From assembly GCF_017377655.1 (NCBI RefSeq), contig NZ_JAFREL010000026.1, forward strand, positions 1 through 64,000: 64,000 nt of DNA. Reading direction: 5' to 3'. Of the stretch, positions 40,430 through 50,049 are shown in pieces. The DNA is from Candidatus Enterococcus ferrettii. Lineage in GTDB: Bacteria; Bacillota; Bacilli; Lactobacillales; Enterococcaceae. The position numbers and the translations under genes are program-made. Positions within the stretch are counted from its first letter, which is position 1. Each line of letters begins with the position of its first letter. Under the pieces are notes generated by a model that saw only the letters and a program-made list of their open reading frames with translations, was not told where the DNA came from and did not search any database.

Positions 40430-41787
40430 GCTTTCTTTTTAAAATGAATAATTGTTGCTGCGAAGATGATAATTAGTAAGATCAATAAGAAGAGCAGAGA
40501 TAATTGGGATCCCAACACCGTCCCTTGCCGAAAATTGCCTTGGTGTATCTGTGCCAAATTAATGATGGTCGCAACAATGGCAGTGGCAACTGCTCCGGAA
40601 AACTGCTGTAGCGTGTTAAACAAGGTATTACCATCACCATAGTCTTTTTCTGACAGCTGATTCATACCGGCAGTCATCATGTTGCTATAAGCAAATCCGA
40701 TGCCAATCATGTAAAAAACGTGTCCAGCAAAAAAGCCTAATAAAACTGGAGACTTCAATAGAATCGTTAAACCGATCCAGCCGATAGTCGCAAAAGTTAA
40801 GCCAAATAAGATCGGTTTTTTCGGACCTACACTATCTAAAACACGACCAGAGATAGGTGCTAAAATTGCCCCTACAGCTGCACCGGGCAGCATCACTAAC
40901 CCAGATACAAATGCATCCTTACCTAAAATAATCTGTAGAAAATTCGGCAAGACAAAAGAAATTCCTAACAGTAGAAATTGGCAAACGAGAAAGCCAAATA
41001 GAAATAGTCGAAAGGTTTCATTTTTCAAAACAGCTAGTCGTACTAAAGGGTATTCCGCCCGGTTTGCCTGATGGTAGAACAAGGCTGTCCCAGCTAATCC
41101 TATCAATAAAGGAATCAGACTAAGCCAAGAACCTAACTGATTTAAAAAGAGCAGCAGACCACTAAATAACAATCCAACTCCTAATAAACCTAAAAAGTCC
41201 AATTTAGTAGTCTTTTTGATGGTCATCTCAGGAATTGTAACTAAGCCAATAATCATAGAAACGCATAAAACCGGTACTAAAAAAAGAAAAATGTAATGCC
41301 AGGATAATGCCGATGTCAGTAATCCGCCATAGGTTGGACCTATTGCTGGAGCAATCGAAGTGGTCAATGTACCTACACCCATCATAGTTCCCCGTTTATG
41401 CATTGGGGTGAAGTTCAAGATAATATGAAACATTAACGGCAGAGCAATTCCCGTACTAACCCCCTGAAATAAGCGACCCAGCAGCAATACACTAAAAGAA
41501 GGGGACCAAAAATCAATGATAAGACCTGCGATGAAGAATAAGTTAGCTGCAATAAACAAGTGACGGATCGAATAATTTTTCAATAAATAATTAGCAAAAG
41601 GTACCATAATAGAAATAATCAGCAAATAGATAGTCGTGACCCATTGGACTAAAGCAGTTGACAGCCCAAATTGATGAATCAAGGTTGGAAAAGTCACGTT
41701 CATGGCCGTTTCAATCAGTACACCAGAAAAGGACATAATTCCGGTAGCCAGAACGGCAGGAATTAAACGAATAGTTTTTTCTTTCAT
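40426..41787 (-). CDS. MFS drug:H+ antiporter, DHA2 (EmrB/QacA) type
   Basis: 453 residues with about fourteen membrane segments. Motif C-like GTLTTSIAPAIGPTYGGLL and the N-terminal FSGVLIETAMNVTFPTL match LmrB/EmrB-type exporters, which expel hydrophobic drugs. GAGGTGATTTT precedes the ATG at 41787. The only nearby regulator candidates are remote, so control is not visible. Confidence 0.85.
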   Translation of the reverse strand: MKEKTIRLIPAVLATGIMSFSGVLIETAMNVTFPTLIHQFGLSTALVQWVTTIYLLIISIMVPFANYLLKNYSIRHLFIAANLFFIAGLIIDFWSPSFSVLLLGRLFQGVSTGIALPLMFHIILNFTPMHKRGTMMGVGTLTTSIAPAIGPTYGGLLTSALSWHYIFLFLVPVLCVSMIIGLVTIPEMTIKKTTKLDFLGLLGVGLLFSGLLLFLNQLGSWLSLIPLLIGLAGTALFYHQANRAEYPLVRLAVLKNETFRLFLFGFLVCQFLLLGISFVLPNFLQIILGKDAFVSGLVMLPGAAVGAILAPISGRVLDSVGPKKPILFGLTFATIGWIGLTILLKSPVLLGFFAGHVFYMIGIGFAYSNMMTAGMNQLSEKDYGDGNTLFNTLQQFSGAVATAIVATIINLAQIHQGNFRQGTVLGSQLSLLFLLILLIIIFAATIIHFKKKA

Positions 41788-41830
41788 AAAATCACCTCAG
41801 TTTTTGTTAGCAGAACAAACAGTTCAAGAC

Positions 41831-41871
41831 AAAAAAAGAGACGTCTCTAAATTAATAGAAACCGCCTCTCT
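41831..41871 (-). terminator. Terminator of the TraX-family gene
   Basis: AGAGACG pairs with CGCCTCT (one mismatch) across a loop; on the minus strand a run of seven T follows. The stem includes the palindrome AGAGACGTCTCT. Confidence 0.6.
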
Positions 41872-41961
41872 CTCGACGCGTATTAAACCGCGTTATCTGT
41901 ACGATTTGTTCACAAAACGGATTGTAAAACTTTTCTGTGAACCAGTCAAGGAAAAATTGGA

Positions 41962-42765
41962 TTACTTTTGCAGTAAAAAGCTGATAATTGCAAAAATTGC
42001 GATATGTGCAGGGTAGAAGTAGTAAAAGAAGCTACGCATGCTTCGGCCCTTTTCACCGTTGTACAAGATAATTGGAATTGCTGAAAGCATCATCATCCAT
42101 TGGAAATTTTCGGCAAAAGGATGTTGCATTCCGCCGAAGATTAGTGAAATTAAAGCAACACCTATTAGTGCTGCCACCTGTAAGCTCTTCTTACCATGGA
42201 ACAGATAGAACAATACTGCTAAAAGGACAAACAAAAATCCGCCTTCCGTTAATAACAACGTGGGTACTAAAAAGGCGAAGACTTGAAAACCGATCATCAA
42301 AGCAGGGTTCATTACGCCTCCTGAAAGGACAAGCAAAGGAAAAACGCTAAGAACCAAAGGAAGGATTAACCAAAGCAGACCTTTGCCCAACATCCGACCC
42401 TGCTTTTTTTTAACTCCAGTAATCAAATAGTCAGCAGCCTGCATGAAAACCGTACCTAAAAAAAGGGTGCCGAAAATATTATTGATGACTACAGCATTAC
42501 CGATACTGAAATACGTATTTAAAATCCAGTCAATTGCTCCCATAATCCAAAAACCGATCAGTAAGCGAAACATATATTTTTTACGATTACTTGTATGAAC
42601 AAAGCCTTCAGAGCTTTCAAACAAGAAAATTGGTGCAGCAATTCGTCCAATCCAGTGAAACCATAGCGGTATACCTAGGAAAGAGAAAAATTGTCCTAAA
42701 TGATCTATGACCATGGTGATGACTCCGATTATTTTAAGTTGAAACCCAGTTAAGCCTTTTTGCAT
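41962..42765 (-). CDS. TraX-family membrane protein (possible acyltransferase)
   Basis: 267 residues with about eight membrane segments. KIIGVITMVIDHLGQF, IGRIAAPIFLF and the terminal YYFYPAHIAIFAIISF are TraX hallmarks; TraX acetylates F pilin, and chromosomal homologues in Firmicutes are presumed to acylate unknown envelope targets. ATG 42765 lies 8 bases after GAGGAG. No conjugation genes are nearby. Confidence 0.85.
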   Translation of the reverse strand: MQKGLTGFQLKIIGVITMVIDHLGQFFSFLGIPLWFHWIGRIAAPIFLFESSEGFVHTSNRKKYMFRLLIGFWIMGAIDWILNTYFSIGNAVVINNIFGTLFLGTVFMQAADYLITGVKKKQGRMLGKGLLWLILPLVLSVFPLLVLSGGVMNPALMIGFQVFAFLVPTLLLTEGGFLFVLLAVLFYLFHGKKSLQVAALIGVALISLIFGGMQHPFAENFQWMMMLSAIPIILYNGEKGRSMRSFFYYFYPAHIAIFAIISFLLQK

Positions 42766-43001
42766 AGTTATACTCCTCATTTTATAAAATTTAGAGCAGC
42801 AAGCTGCTCTCCTGCTAACTAGTATAAGAAAACTAAAAAAAATTCACCATTTATCTGGCTGTCAATGAACTTACAAAATTGTTCGAATGAAAAGAATAAC
42901 TCTGGCTTCTCTGTAGTTTAGAGAAAGCCAAGTTCCCTTGCATAGTTTAGGAATAGAGGGTTCAATTCTCCCTTTTTTCTTTAAAGATAGAAGCAGCCTG
43001 A

Positions 43002-43029
43002 TTACATTCGTTAAAAATTCCAGTATAAT
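43002..43029 (+). promoter_or_regulatory. Promoter of the pseudouridine synthase gene
   Basis: TTACAT (43002-43007), a 16-base spacer and TATAAT (43024-43029). Confidence 0.65.
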
Positions 43030-43059
43030 GTATCCGACAAGCCTAAAGGAGTTTTCATA

Positions 43060-43776
43060 GTGCGTTTGGATAAATTGATTGAAACTCGTCTGCAGACTAC
43101 TCGAAAAGAAATGAAGCGTCTGTTTCTAATGAAGCGGGTAACAGTAGATAATGAAGTTGAATTGAATCCACAGCGAAATGTGGATAGTCAGCTGCATGAC
43201 ATCGTAGTAGCTGGACAGCGATTGCAAACAAATCAGGTTTACTATTTATTGAATAAGCCTAAGGGTGTAGTGACAGCCAAACAAGATGTTTATCATCGTA
43301 CAGTGCTGGATTTAATTAATTCTAAGGATCAACGGTCAGAGCTTTATCCTGTAGGACGTTTGGATCGAGATACTACTGGTTTGCTTTTGCTGACTGACAA
43401 TGGTCAGCTTGGTTATGATTTGCTGCAGCCAAAGGAAGAGGTAGCTAAAACCTATCGAGCAGTGGTCAACGAACTAGTGACAGAAGAAGATGTGAATGCT
43501 TTTTCCAAAGGGGTTGTCTTTCATGGTGGAATTATTTGTCAGCCGGCAGAACTGAAGATTCTTTTTGCCAGTGAAAAAGCTTCTACGGTGGAACTCACAA
43601 TTCATGAAGGAAAGTTCCATCAGGTGAAAAAAATGTTTTTAGCCTGTGGTAAAAAAGTAGTAGATCTTCAGCGCTTGACGATGGGGCCTTTGACTTTACC
43701 GGCTGATTTAGCAGTCAGCAGCTACCGGTCACTGACTCTAGAAGAATTGCGGCAGTTAAAAAAATACTTTAGATAG
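43060..43776 (+). CDS. rsuA: Pseudouridine synthase, RsuA family
   Basis: 238 residues. An N-terminal S4-like RNA-binding domain (~1-60) precedes the catalytic domain with Asp in GRLDRDTTGLLLLT, plus LNKPKGVV and EGKFHQVKKMF. It probably makes pseudouridine 516 in 16S rRNA, though related RluB/RluF-type enzymes look similar. GTG 43060 follows AAGGAG. The HAD gene follows by 11 bases, so the two are likely co-transcribed. Confidence 0.85.
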   Translation: MRLDKLIETRLQTTRKEMKRLFLMKRVTVDNEVELNPQRNVDSQLHDIVVAGQRLQTNQVYYLLNKPKGVVTAKQDVYHRTVLDLINSKDQRSELYPVGRLDRDTTGLLLLTDNGQLGYDLLQPKEEVAKTYRAVVNELVTEEDVNAFSKGVVFHGGIICQPAELKILFASEKASTVELTIHEGKFHQVKKMFLACGKKVVDLQRLTMGPLTLPADLAVSSYRSLTLEELRQLKKYFR

Positions 43777-43787
43777 AGGGAAAAAGA

Positions 43788-44471
43788 ATGTATACGACTT
43801 TATTGTTTGATATTGATGATACGTTATTGGATTTTCAAGATGCTGAAGAGCAAGCTTTGAACAAGCTATTTATAGAAATGGGTGTACCTTTGGATGAAAA
43901 GGTCAAGGACGCCTACAAAGAAATGAACCGTGGTTTTTGGCGCCAACATGAACAAGGAACGCTTTCCCGTCATGAATTGCTGAACACGCGTTTTAGTCTC
44001 TTTTTTGATACTGTTGGCAAAAAAGTAGACGGTCCAGAAACGGAAGAACGTTATCGCTATTACTTAAATCAAGGCCACAAATTGATAAAAAATGGGTTAG
44101 ATGTCGTTAAACGTCTCAGCCAGACTAAAGAATTGTATGTTGTGACTAATGGAGTTTCAGAAACGCAGCATCAAAGACTGCAGCAATCTGGCTTGGCTCC
44201 TTATTTCCAGAAATTTTTTATTTCGGAGGAAATGGGTGTCCATAAGCCAATGAAGGAATACTTTGACATCGTGTTTGATGAAATTGCTCATATCAATAAA
44301 AAGCAAACGGTTATCATCGGGGATTCTTTAACTTCAGACATAAAAGGGGGACAAACGGCAGGAATTGATACGGTTTGGATGAATCCACAAAACAAACCAT
44401 CAGCAGAGATTCAACCGACGTATCAAATTCGTCAATTGACCGACCTTTACAAAATTTTGCAAGAATTTTGA
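43788..44471 (+). CDS. HAD hydrolase, YjjG/YfnB-type nucleotidase
   Basis: 227 residues. HAD motifs are LFDIDDTLLDF, VVTNGVSE, HKPMKEYFD and IIGDSLTSDIKGG, in the order of YjjG-type pyrimidine nucleotidases that clear non-canonical nucleotides. GAGGGAAAAAG precedes the ATG. A TATAAT at 44512, after its stop, probably belongs to udk. Confidence 0.82.
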   Translation: MYTTLLFDIDDTLLDFQDAEEQALNKLFIEMGVPLDEKVKDAYKEMNRGFWRQHEQGTLSRHELLNTRFSLFFDTVGKKVDGPETEERYRYYLNQGHKLIKNGLDVVKRLSQTKELYVVTNGVSETQHQRLQQSGLAPYFQKFFISEEMGVHKPMKEYFDIVFDEIAHINKKQTVIIGDSLTSDIKGGQTAGIDTVWMNPQNKPSAEIQPTYQIRQLTDLYKILQEF

Positions 44472-44542
44472 TAAATCAATAGTAATTGAAGCGATTTTCG
44501 CTATAATAGTTGTAGCAAAAGACACGAAAGAGGTTTTATTTC

Positions 44543-45169
44543 ATGAAAAGCAAGCCAATTATCATTGGTGTAACAGGTGGTTCAGGCAGCGGGAAAACAA
44601 GCGTTAGCCGTGCAATTTACAATCATTTCCCAGATCATTCGATTATGATGCTGGAACAAGATTCCTATTATAAAGATCAAAGTAACTTAAGCTTTGAGGA
44701 ACGTTTGGAGACCAACTATGACCATCCCTTTGCTTTCGATACAGATTTATTAATTGAACACGTCAAACAGCTGTTGAATTTTGAAGCGATCGAAAAACCG
44801 GTATATGACTATGTAGCTCACACTCGCAGTTCTGCGGTAGTAGTGCAGGAGCCGAAAGAAGTCATCATTTTAGAAGGAATTCTAATTCTAGAGGATGAGC
44901 GGCTACGGGATTTGATGGATATTAAGATTTATGTTGATACAGATGACGATATTCGAATCATCCGTCGAATCAAACGGGACATGGAGGAACGAGGAAGAAC
45001 CCTAGACTCGGTCATCGAACAGTATTTAACGGTTGTAAAGCCAATGTACCATCAATTTATTGAACCAACAAAGCGTTATGCGGATATTATCGTACCAGAA
45101 GGTGGCGAAAACCACGTGGCGATTGATTTATTGGCGACGAAGGTATCCTCTTTTTTGAATCATGAGTAA
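44543..45169 (+). CDS. udk: Uridine kinase
   Basis: 208 residues. P-loop GGSGSGKTS near the N-terminus, [16 protein letters not shown] and the ATP-binding [12 protein letters not shown]. It phosphorylates uridine and cytidine in pyrimidine salvage. GAGG precedes the ATG, and TATAAT at 44512-44517 gives a likely own promoter. A weak hairpin with T-tract (CAGGCA/TGTCTG, about 45180-45213) follows. Confidence 0.93.
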   Translation: MKSKPIIIGVTGGSGSGKTSVSRAIYNHFPDHSIMMLEQDSYYKDQSNLSFEERLETNYDHPFAFDTDLLIEHVKQLLNFEAIEKPVYDYVAHTRSSAVVVQEPKEVIILEGILILEDERLRDLMDIKIYVDTDDDIRIIRRIKRDMEERGRTLDSVIEQYLTVVKPMYHQFIEPTKRYADIIVPEGGENHVAIDLLATKVSSFLNHE

Positions 45170-45240
45170 TATTGTTGAAGCAGGCAAATCCTTTTAGGAG
45201 CTGTCTGTTTTTTAGCTAGAGAAAGCAGGAGGAATGTTGA

Positions 45241-46125
45241 ATGAATTTGGAGAAACTGCGCTATTTTGTCGATTTGGTTCAGACGGGGAGCTTTACCAAG
45301 GCCGGGAAAAAGAATTATGTCTCACAAGTGAGTATCACGCAACAGATTCATTTTTTGGAGGAACACTTCGAATGTCAGTTGATTGACCGAACCACTATCC
45401 CCGTGACACCGACGGAAGCTGGAAAGATTTTATATCAGGAATCGCTACAACTGCTTCAGCAATATGAACAGTTGAACCAACGAATGATTGACTTCAATGA
45501 AGGACAAAACCGTATTAGAATTGAATACACCTCTATCATGGATATTCAACAGTTATCACAAGTTGTTCGTAAACATGACTTAAAAAAGGCAAATATTGTC
45601 TTGGATGTTGAGAAAGTCCCTTTAAAGGGCGTGGCTGAAAATCTGCGAAATTATCGCTATGATTTGGCCATCAGCTTTGACTCTGAATTTTTCGAGGAAG
45701 AAAATATTCAAACGATTCCTTTATACTATGGGGATTATCGCGCAGTAGTGGGAAAAGACCATGCATACTTTGAAAAAGATTCTCTAACGATCAATGAATT
45801 GTACAGCCAGCCTATCGTTATGTTATCACCAGAAATGATAGGGAAATCCTATTATCTAATGTTAGAGAATGCACTAAAGGATGGTTATACCCCGAACATT
45901 GCAAAAGTAGCCAATGATATTGAAACGGAGTTATTTATGATCCAGAACAATGATATGATTGGTTTTTTTCCAAAAGATTATCCACTGGTTAACAATGGAG
46001 TCGATGTAAAATTATTGCCGATTAAAGACTCTCACCATCAGTTTGCGATAGTTCTTGCTTATCGCAAGGGAGAAAACAATCCCAGTATAAAACATTTGTT
46101 ATATCTACTCCGAGGACAGATATAA
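45241..46125 (+). CDS. LysR-family transcriptional regulator
   Basis: 294 residues. An N-terminal winged helix (MNLEKLRYFVDLVQTGSFTK, SQVSITQQIHFLEEHF) precedes a LysR substrate-binding domain (~90-290). GGAGG precedes the ATG. It runs in the same direction as the NAD(P)-binding protein 97 bases downstream, which it may regulate; LysR genes are more often divergent from their target. Confidence 0.85.
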   Translation: MNLEKLRYFVDLVQTGSFTKAGKKNYVSQVSITQQIHFLEEHFECQLIDRTTIPVTPTEAGKILYQESLQLLQQYEQLNQRMIDFNEGQNRIRIEYTSIMDIQQLSQVVRKHDLKKANIVLDVEKVPLKGVAENLRNYRYDLAISFDSEFFEEENIQTIPLYYGDYRAVVGKDHAYFEKDSLTINELYSQPIVMLSPEMIGKSYYLMLENALKDGYTPNIAKVANDIETELFMIQNNDMIGFFPKDYPLVNNGVDVKLLPIKDSHHQFAIVLAYRKGENNPSIKHLLYLLRGQI

Positions 46126-46221
46126 GTTTTACTTATAGACTATCGATTCTTTGTATTGGATATTGTTCATGAATTCACATATTATAAAAGCAATAAGAGC
46201 AAAGCAAGGAGGAGAAGTTAC

Positions 46222-47163
46222 ATGAGTAAACTAATTTTAACTGGTGTAGATGGAAATTTAGGTGGCCAAGCGGCAGAGTATTTAATGACTTTGACTGATA
46301 CGAAACATTTAGTATTTTGCGGTTATTCTCCGGCTACTTTGGAAAAATACGCGAAGCAAGTGGTTGCAGTTCAGGAGACAAACTTCAATTACTTGGAAGG
46401 ATTAGCTGAAAAATTTTCTGGCGGTGAAGCTCTAGCTTTAATTTCGATGCCTTTTGTTGGCGAAAAGCGGCAAATTGCCCACAAAAATGTTGTAGATGCA
46501 GCTAAAGCAGCAGGTGTAAAGAAAATTATCTATACTTCATTAGTAAATGCTGCTGATCCGAGTAATCCAAGCATCGAAAAAATTGATCATGCTTTCACTG
46601 AAAATTACATTAAAGAAAGTGGTCTAGATTATATCTTCTTACGAAATTCTCAGTATGCAGAAGCAATGGTTACTAACTACTTTACTTATGTTAAAGCTGA
46701 TGGTGAACTGACCAATAGTCAAGGTGATGGAAAGATGGCTTATATATCTCGTAAAGATTGTGCTAAAGCAGTCGCTTATGCATTGATCAATGAAACCTAT
46801 CATCACAAAATTCTGAATATTAACGGCAAAGAATTGATGACAATTCGTGATTTTATTGAGATTGGTAACGAAGTAACCGGGAATAAGGTTACGTATAAAG
46901 AAGTGACGGATGAGGAAAATTATGAAGTTTTTGATGCAATGGGTGTGCCTCGTACTACAGATGGGAAGTTCAAAGATGGCTCAGAAGCACCATTTTCTTC
47001 AGAAGGTATGGTAACCTTTGCTCAAGCAATTCGGGAAAATAAAATGGCTGAGCACACAGATGATTTTAAGCAACTAACCGGGGATGATCCAATTAGTGTT
47101 CGCTATATGTTTGAACATGCGGATGAATTCCAAGTCGGTGAACGTCATTCGAAAGATGCATAA
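46222..47163 (+). CDS. NmrA-like NAD(P)-binding protein (atypical SDR, QorB-like)
   Basis: 313 residues. Rossmann motif TGVDGNLGGQAA near the start, IYTSLVNAADPSNPS and FLRNSQYAEAM are typical of atypical SDRs such as QorB/YtfG quinone reductases and NmrA-type redox sensors. It lacks the canonical SDR YxxxK. ATG 46222 follows AGGAGGAG. Substrate unknown. Confidence 0.78.
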   Translation: MSKLILTGVDGNLGGQAAEYLMTLTDTKHLVFCGYSPATLEKYAKQVVAVQETNFNYLEGLAEKFSGGEALALISMPFVGEKRQIAHKNVVDAAKAAGVKKIIYTSLVNAADPSNPSIEKIDHAFTENYIKESGLDYIFLRNSQYAEAMVTNYFTYVKADGELTNSQGDGKMAYISRKDCAKAVAYALINETYHHKILNINGKELMTIRDFIEIGNEVTGNKVTYKEVTDEENYEVFDAMGVPRTTDGKFKDGSEAPFSSEGMVTFAQAIRENKMAEHTDDFKQLTGDDPISVRYMFEHADEFQVGERHSKDA

Positions 47164-47198
47164 AAACAGCGCTGAGGCTTTCAACCTCAGCGCTGTTT
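47162..47198. terminator. Bidirectional terminator
   Basis: AAACAGCGCTGAGG pairs perfectly with CCTCAGCGCTGTTT, with a T-tract on the minus strand. It separates the NmrA-like gene and gpmA. Confidence 0.88.
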
Positions 47199-47206
47199 GC
47201 TTAATC

Positions 47207-47893
47207 TTATAAGTAGTATTTTTTCGCTACTGTTAAGTCGTCATTCAATTCATAAACAAGTGGTTGACCTGTTGGGATTTCTAAGTCCATAATATCTTCA
47301 TCAGAAATACCTTCAATATGTTTAGCCAATGCACGTAATGAGTTACCATGAGCTGCAACTAAAACAGTTTTGTTGTCTTTCAAAGCAGGAGCAATTTCGT
47401 CTTGCCAGAAAGGTAGTGCACGTTCTAAAGTGACTTTTAAGTTTTCTCCACCAGGAATGTCACGAGGATCTAACATTGAGTAACGGCGGTCTTGAGCAGC
47501 AGAACCTTCATCAGTTGCTTCCATTAATGGAGGCAATACATCGTATGAACGACGCCAGATGTGTACTTGTTCGTCACCGTATTTTTCAGCAGTTTCTTTT
47601 TTGTTAAGACCTTGCAATTTACCATAGTGACGTTCGTTTAAGCGCCAAGATTTAACGGTTGGTACCCAAAGTTGGTCAGACTCTTCTAAGATGTAGTCAC
47701 AAGTTTTGATGGCACGAGTTAATACAGAAGTGTAAGCAACATCAAATTCGATGCCAGCTTCTTTAATTTTACGTCCACCTTCTTTTGCTTCTTCAACACC
47801 TTCTGGAGCTAGATCTACATCTGCCCATCCAGTAAATTGATTTAATTTGTTCCATTCGCTTAGTCCGTGACGAGAAAAAACTAATTTTGGCAT
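47207..47893 (-). CDS. gpmA: 2,3-bisphosphoglycerate-dependent phosphoglycerate mutase
   Basis: 228 residues. The phospho-His motif [19 protein letters not shown], the E-R-H-Y-G-x-L-Q region ([14 protein letters not shown]) and the second catalytic His in [10 protein letters not shown]. It interconverts 3- and 2-phosphoglycerate in glycolysis. AAAGGAGAG precedes the ATG. Monocistronic, with a promoter at 47941-47969. Confidence 0.95.
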   Translation of the reverse strand: MPKLVFSRHGLSEWNKLNQFTGWADVDLAPEGVEEAKEGGRKIKEAGIEFDVAYTSVLTRAIKTCDYILEESDQLWVPTVKSWRLNERHYGKLQGLNKKETAEKYGDEQVHIWRRSYDVLPPLMEATDEGSAAQDRRYSMLDPRDIPGGENLKVTLERALPFWQDEIAPALKDNKTVLVAAHGNSLRALAKHIEGISDEDIMDLEIPTGQPLVYELNDDLTVAKKYYL

Positions 47894-47940
47894 ATTATTC
47901 TCTCCTTTAGTCCATTTCTGAAATTTTCAATTCCTGATTC

Positions 47941-47969
47941 ATTGTACAATGTTTTCAAAGGTTTTTCCA
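47941..47969 (-). promoter_or_regulatory. Promoter of gpmA with overlapping palindrome
   Basis: On the minus strand: TGGAAA, 17 bases, TACAAT. The -10 lies inside the perfect palindrome CATTGTACAATG (47940-47951), a possible operator. Confidence 0.5.
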
Positions 47970-48008
47970 TTGTTTTCCTTTATTAACCGCGGAATTTAAA
48001 AAAAGAAA

Positions 48009-48689
48009 CTATTTACCAGGAACAGCTATTTCCTTTGGACCTTCCGGAGTACCAACGACAACTTTTGAAATCATATCAATAAATAGTCCATGTTCTACAA
48101 CGCCAACGTACCTATCGAGCTCATCGGCTAAAGCGTGCGGATTTTCAATGACTTCCAGTGCTAAGTCGATAATGTAGTGGCCACCATCTGTGATTAGTAT
48201 TTCGTCGTCAGCTGTTTTACGCCATTTTGGATTGTAGCCTTTTTCTTCAAACAGACGAAAAAGATTATGGCTGCCAAAAGGCACTACTTCTACTGGTAAA
48301 GGAAAATCACCTAATTTATCGACCATTTTGCTTTCATCGACAATCCAAATGCATTCTTTTGAATAGGTTGCGACAATCTTCTCGAATAATAGCGCAGCAC
48401 CGCCACCCTTAATTCCTTGAAAGTCGCTGCTGATTTCATCGGCACCATCAATGGTTAAGTCGACGTAATCCACTTCATCAATCGCTTTTAAAGGAATGCC
48501 TAGTTCTTTTGCTTGTTGTTCAGTTGCAGAAGAGGTTACAACGCCAGTAACCTGAATGCCTTCTTCCTTCATGCGTCGGCCAACTTCTTTTACCATATAA
48601 TATGCGGTAGATCCGGTACCCAAACCAACAACCATGCCATCTTTTACGTATTTTGCAACTTCAATGCCCACTAGTTCCTTTAGATTCAT
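48009..48689 (-). CDS. rpiA: Ribose-5-phosphate isomerase A
   Basis: 226 residues. [13 protein letters not shown] near the start, [10 protein letters not shown] and [14 protein letters not shown] are RpiA signatures, with the catalytic Glu in the last motif. It interconverts ribose 5- and ribulose 5-phosphate in the pentose phosphate pathway. GGTGGGA precedes the ATG on the minus strand. Confidence 0.95.
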   Translation of the reverse strand: MNLKELVGIEVAKYVKDGMVVGLGTGSTAYYMVKEVGRRMKEEGIQVTGVVTSSATEQQAKELGIPLKAIDEVDYVDLTIDGADEISSDFQGIKGGGAALLFEKIVATYSKECIWIVDESKMVDKLGDFPLPVEVVPFGSHNLFRLFEEKGYNPKWRKTADDEILITDGGHYIIDLALEVIENPHALADELDRYVGVVEHGLFIDMISKVVVGTPEGPKEIAVPGK

Positions 48690-48848
48690 TGGAAAATCCC
48701 ACCTTCGTTTAAGTTAATTCTATTGTAATCGGAACCACAAAAAAAAGATAGTTCTTTTTGAGTAAAAAAGACCAAAAAGACTCTTTCTTCTATAATATAG
48801 ATTGCTCGAAGGGAGTGAAAAATATTCAGAAAAACTTTCAACAGATTG

Positions 48849-48877
48849 TTGACAGGTAAAATCAATCATGATATGCT
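48849..48877 (+). promoter_or_regulatory. Promoter of the str operon
   Basis: TTGACA (48849-48854), a 17-base spacer and TATGCT (48872-48877). The predicted leader before rpsL is about 155 bases. Confidence 0.75.
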
Positions 48878-48947
48878 ATCTGAGGTGCTTTGTGAACAGG
48901 TCTCTCAAGTGAGACGTGCTGACTGTGTCAAGGTACGCTTGATAGAG

Positions 48948-48972
48948 AATGCAGAGATTGCATTATTTTTTA
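48948..48972 (+). terminator. Possible attenuator in the rpsL leader
   Basis: AATGCA and TGCATT form a 6-bp stem around GAGAT, followed by ATTTTTTAT. It lies ~70 bases before rpsL. A second small hairpin TCTC/GAGA is near 48901-48914. Confidence 0.5.
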
Positions 48973-49038
48973 TCGCTGAAAAAGAACCACCAGGATGTGT
49001 GGGACTAGAAAGCGAATCGAGGAAGGAGGAAACAAGGA

Positions 49039-49452
49039 ATGCCTACAATTAATCAATTAGTACGTAAACCTCGTAAATCAAAGGTGGAAAAATCAGGTTC
49101 ACCTGCATTGAATAAAGGATATAACAGCTTCAAAAAAGTTCAAACAAACGTTAACTCTCCACAAAAACGTGGGGTATGTACACGTGTCGGTACTATGACA
49201 CCTAAAAAACCGAACTCGGCTTTACGTAAGTATGCTCGTGTTCGTTTGTCTAACTTGATCGAAGTAACAGCTTATATTCCAGGTATCGGCCACAACCTAC
49301 AAGAACATAGTGTTGTTCTATTACGTGGCGGACGTGTGAAAGACTTGCCAGGAGTACGTTACCACATCGTTCGTGGTGCGCTAGATACAGCTGGTGTTAA
49401 CGATCGTAAACAAAGCCGTTCTAAATACGGTACTAAGAGACCTAAAGCATAA
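49039..49452 (+). CDS. rpsL: 30S ribosomal protein S12
   Basis: 137 residues, full length. [32 protein letters not shown] and [14 protein letters not shown] are diagnostic. It sits in the decoding centre and controls accuracy; the Lys in TPKKPNS is where streptomycin-resistance changes occur, and it is wild type here. AAGGAGG precedes the ATG. First gene of the str operon. Confidence 0.98.
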   Translation: MPTINQLVRKPRKSKVEKSGSPALNKGYNSFKKVQTNVNSPQKRGVCTRVGTMTPKKPNSALRKYARVRLSNLIEVTAYIPGIGHNLQEHSVVLLRGGRVKDLPGVRYHIVRGALDTAGVNDRKQSRSKYGTKRPKA

Positions 49453-49498
49453 AAATCGAATTAGATAAAAGACATACTTTCGGAAGGGGGAGTTACGC

Positions 49499-49969
49499 AT
49501 GACTCGTAAGGGTGCTGCTATAAAACGCGATGTTTTACCAGATCCTATGTATAACTCAAAGCTAGTAACTCGTTTGATCAACCGGGTAATGGTTGACGGC
49601 AAACGTGGTATTGCTGCAAATATCGTATATAACGCATTTGACACAATCAAAGAATCAACAGGAAATGATCCATTGGAAGTTTTCGAACAAGCAATGGAAA
49701 ACATTATGCCTGTATTGGAAGTTAAAGCTCGCCGTGTTGGTGGTTCTAACTATCAAGTACCAGTTGAAGTACGTCCAGAGCGTCGTACAACACTTGGTTT
49801 ACGTTGGGTTGTCAACTATGCGCGTTCTCGCGGAGAACACACAATGGAAGACCGCTTAGCTAAAGAAATCATGGATGCGGCTAACAACACTGGCGCTTCT
49901 GTGAAAAAACGCGAAGATACACACAAAATGGCCGAAGCTAACCGTGCATTCGCTCATTATCGTTGGTAA
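49499..49969 (+). CDS. rpsG: 30S ribosomal protein S7
   Basis: 156 residues. [20 protein letters not shown] and the [19 protein letters not shown] stretch identify S7, a primary binder of the 16S 3' domain. GGAAGGGGGAG precedes the ATG. It lies 46 bases after rpsL. Confidence 0.98.
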   Translation: MTRKGAAIKRDVLPDPMYNSKLVTRLINRVMVDGKRGIAANIVYNAFDTIKESTGNDPLEVFEQAMENIMPVLEVKARRVGGSNYQVPVEVRPERRTTLGLRWVVNYARSRGEHTMEDRLAKEIMDAANNTGASVKKREDTHKMAEANRAFAHYRW

Positions 49970-50049
49970 AATCCTCTCTGCATTTGACAACTGTCGGCAG
50001 AAAGATATTAGGACGCTTAATTTGATTTGAGAGAGGAGAAACAGAAGAA

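Noticed and set aside
48846..49052. Plus-strand open frame before rpsL
   Set aside because: It begins inside the TTGACA-TATGCT promoter, lacks a ribosome-binding site and overlaps the rpsL start; it is leader sequence.
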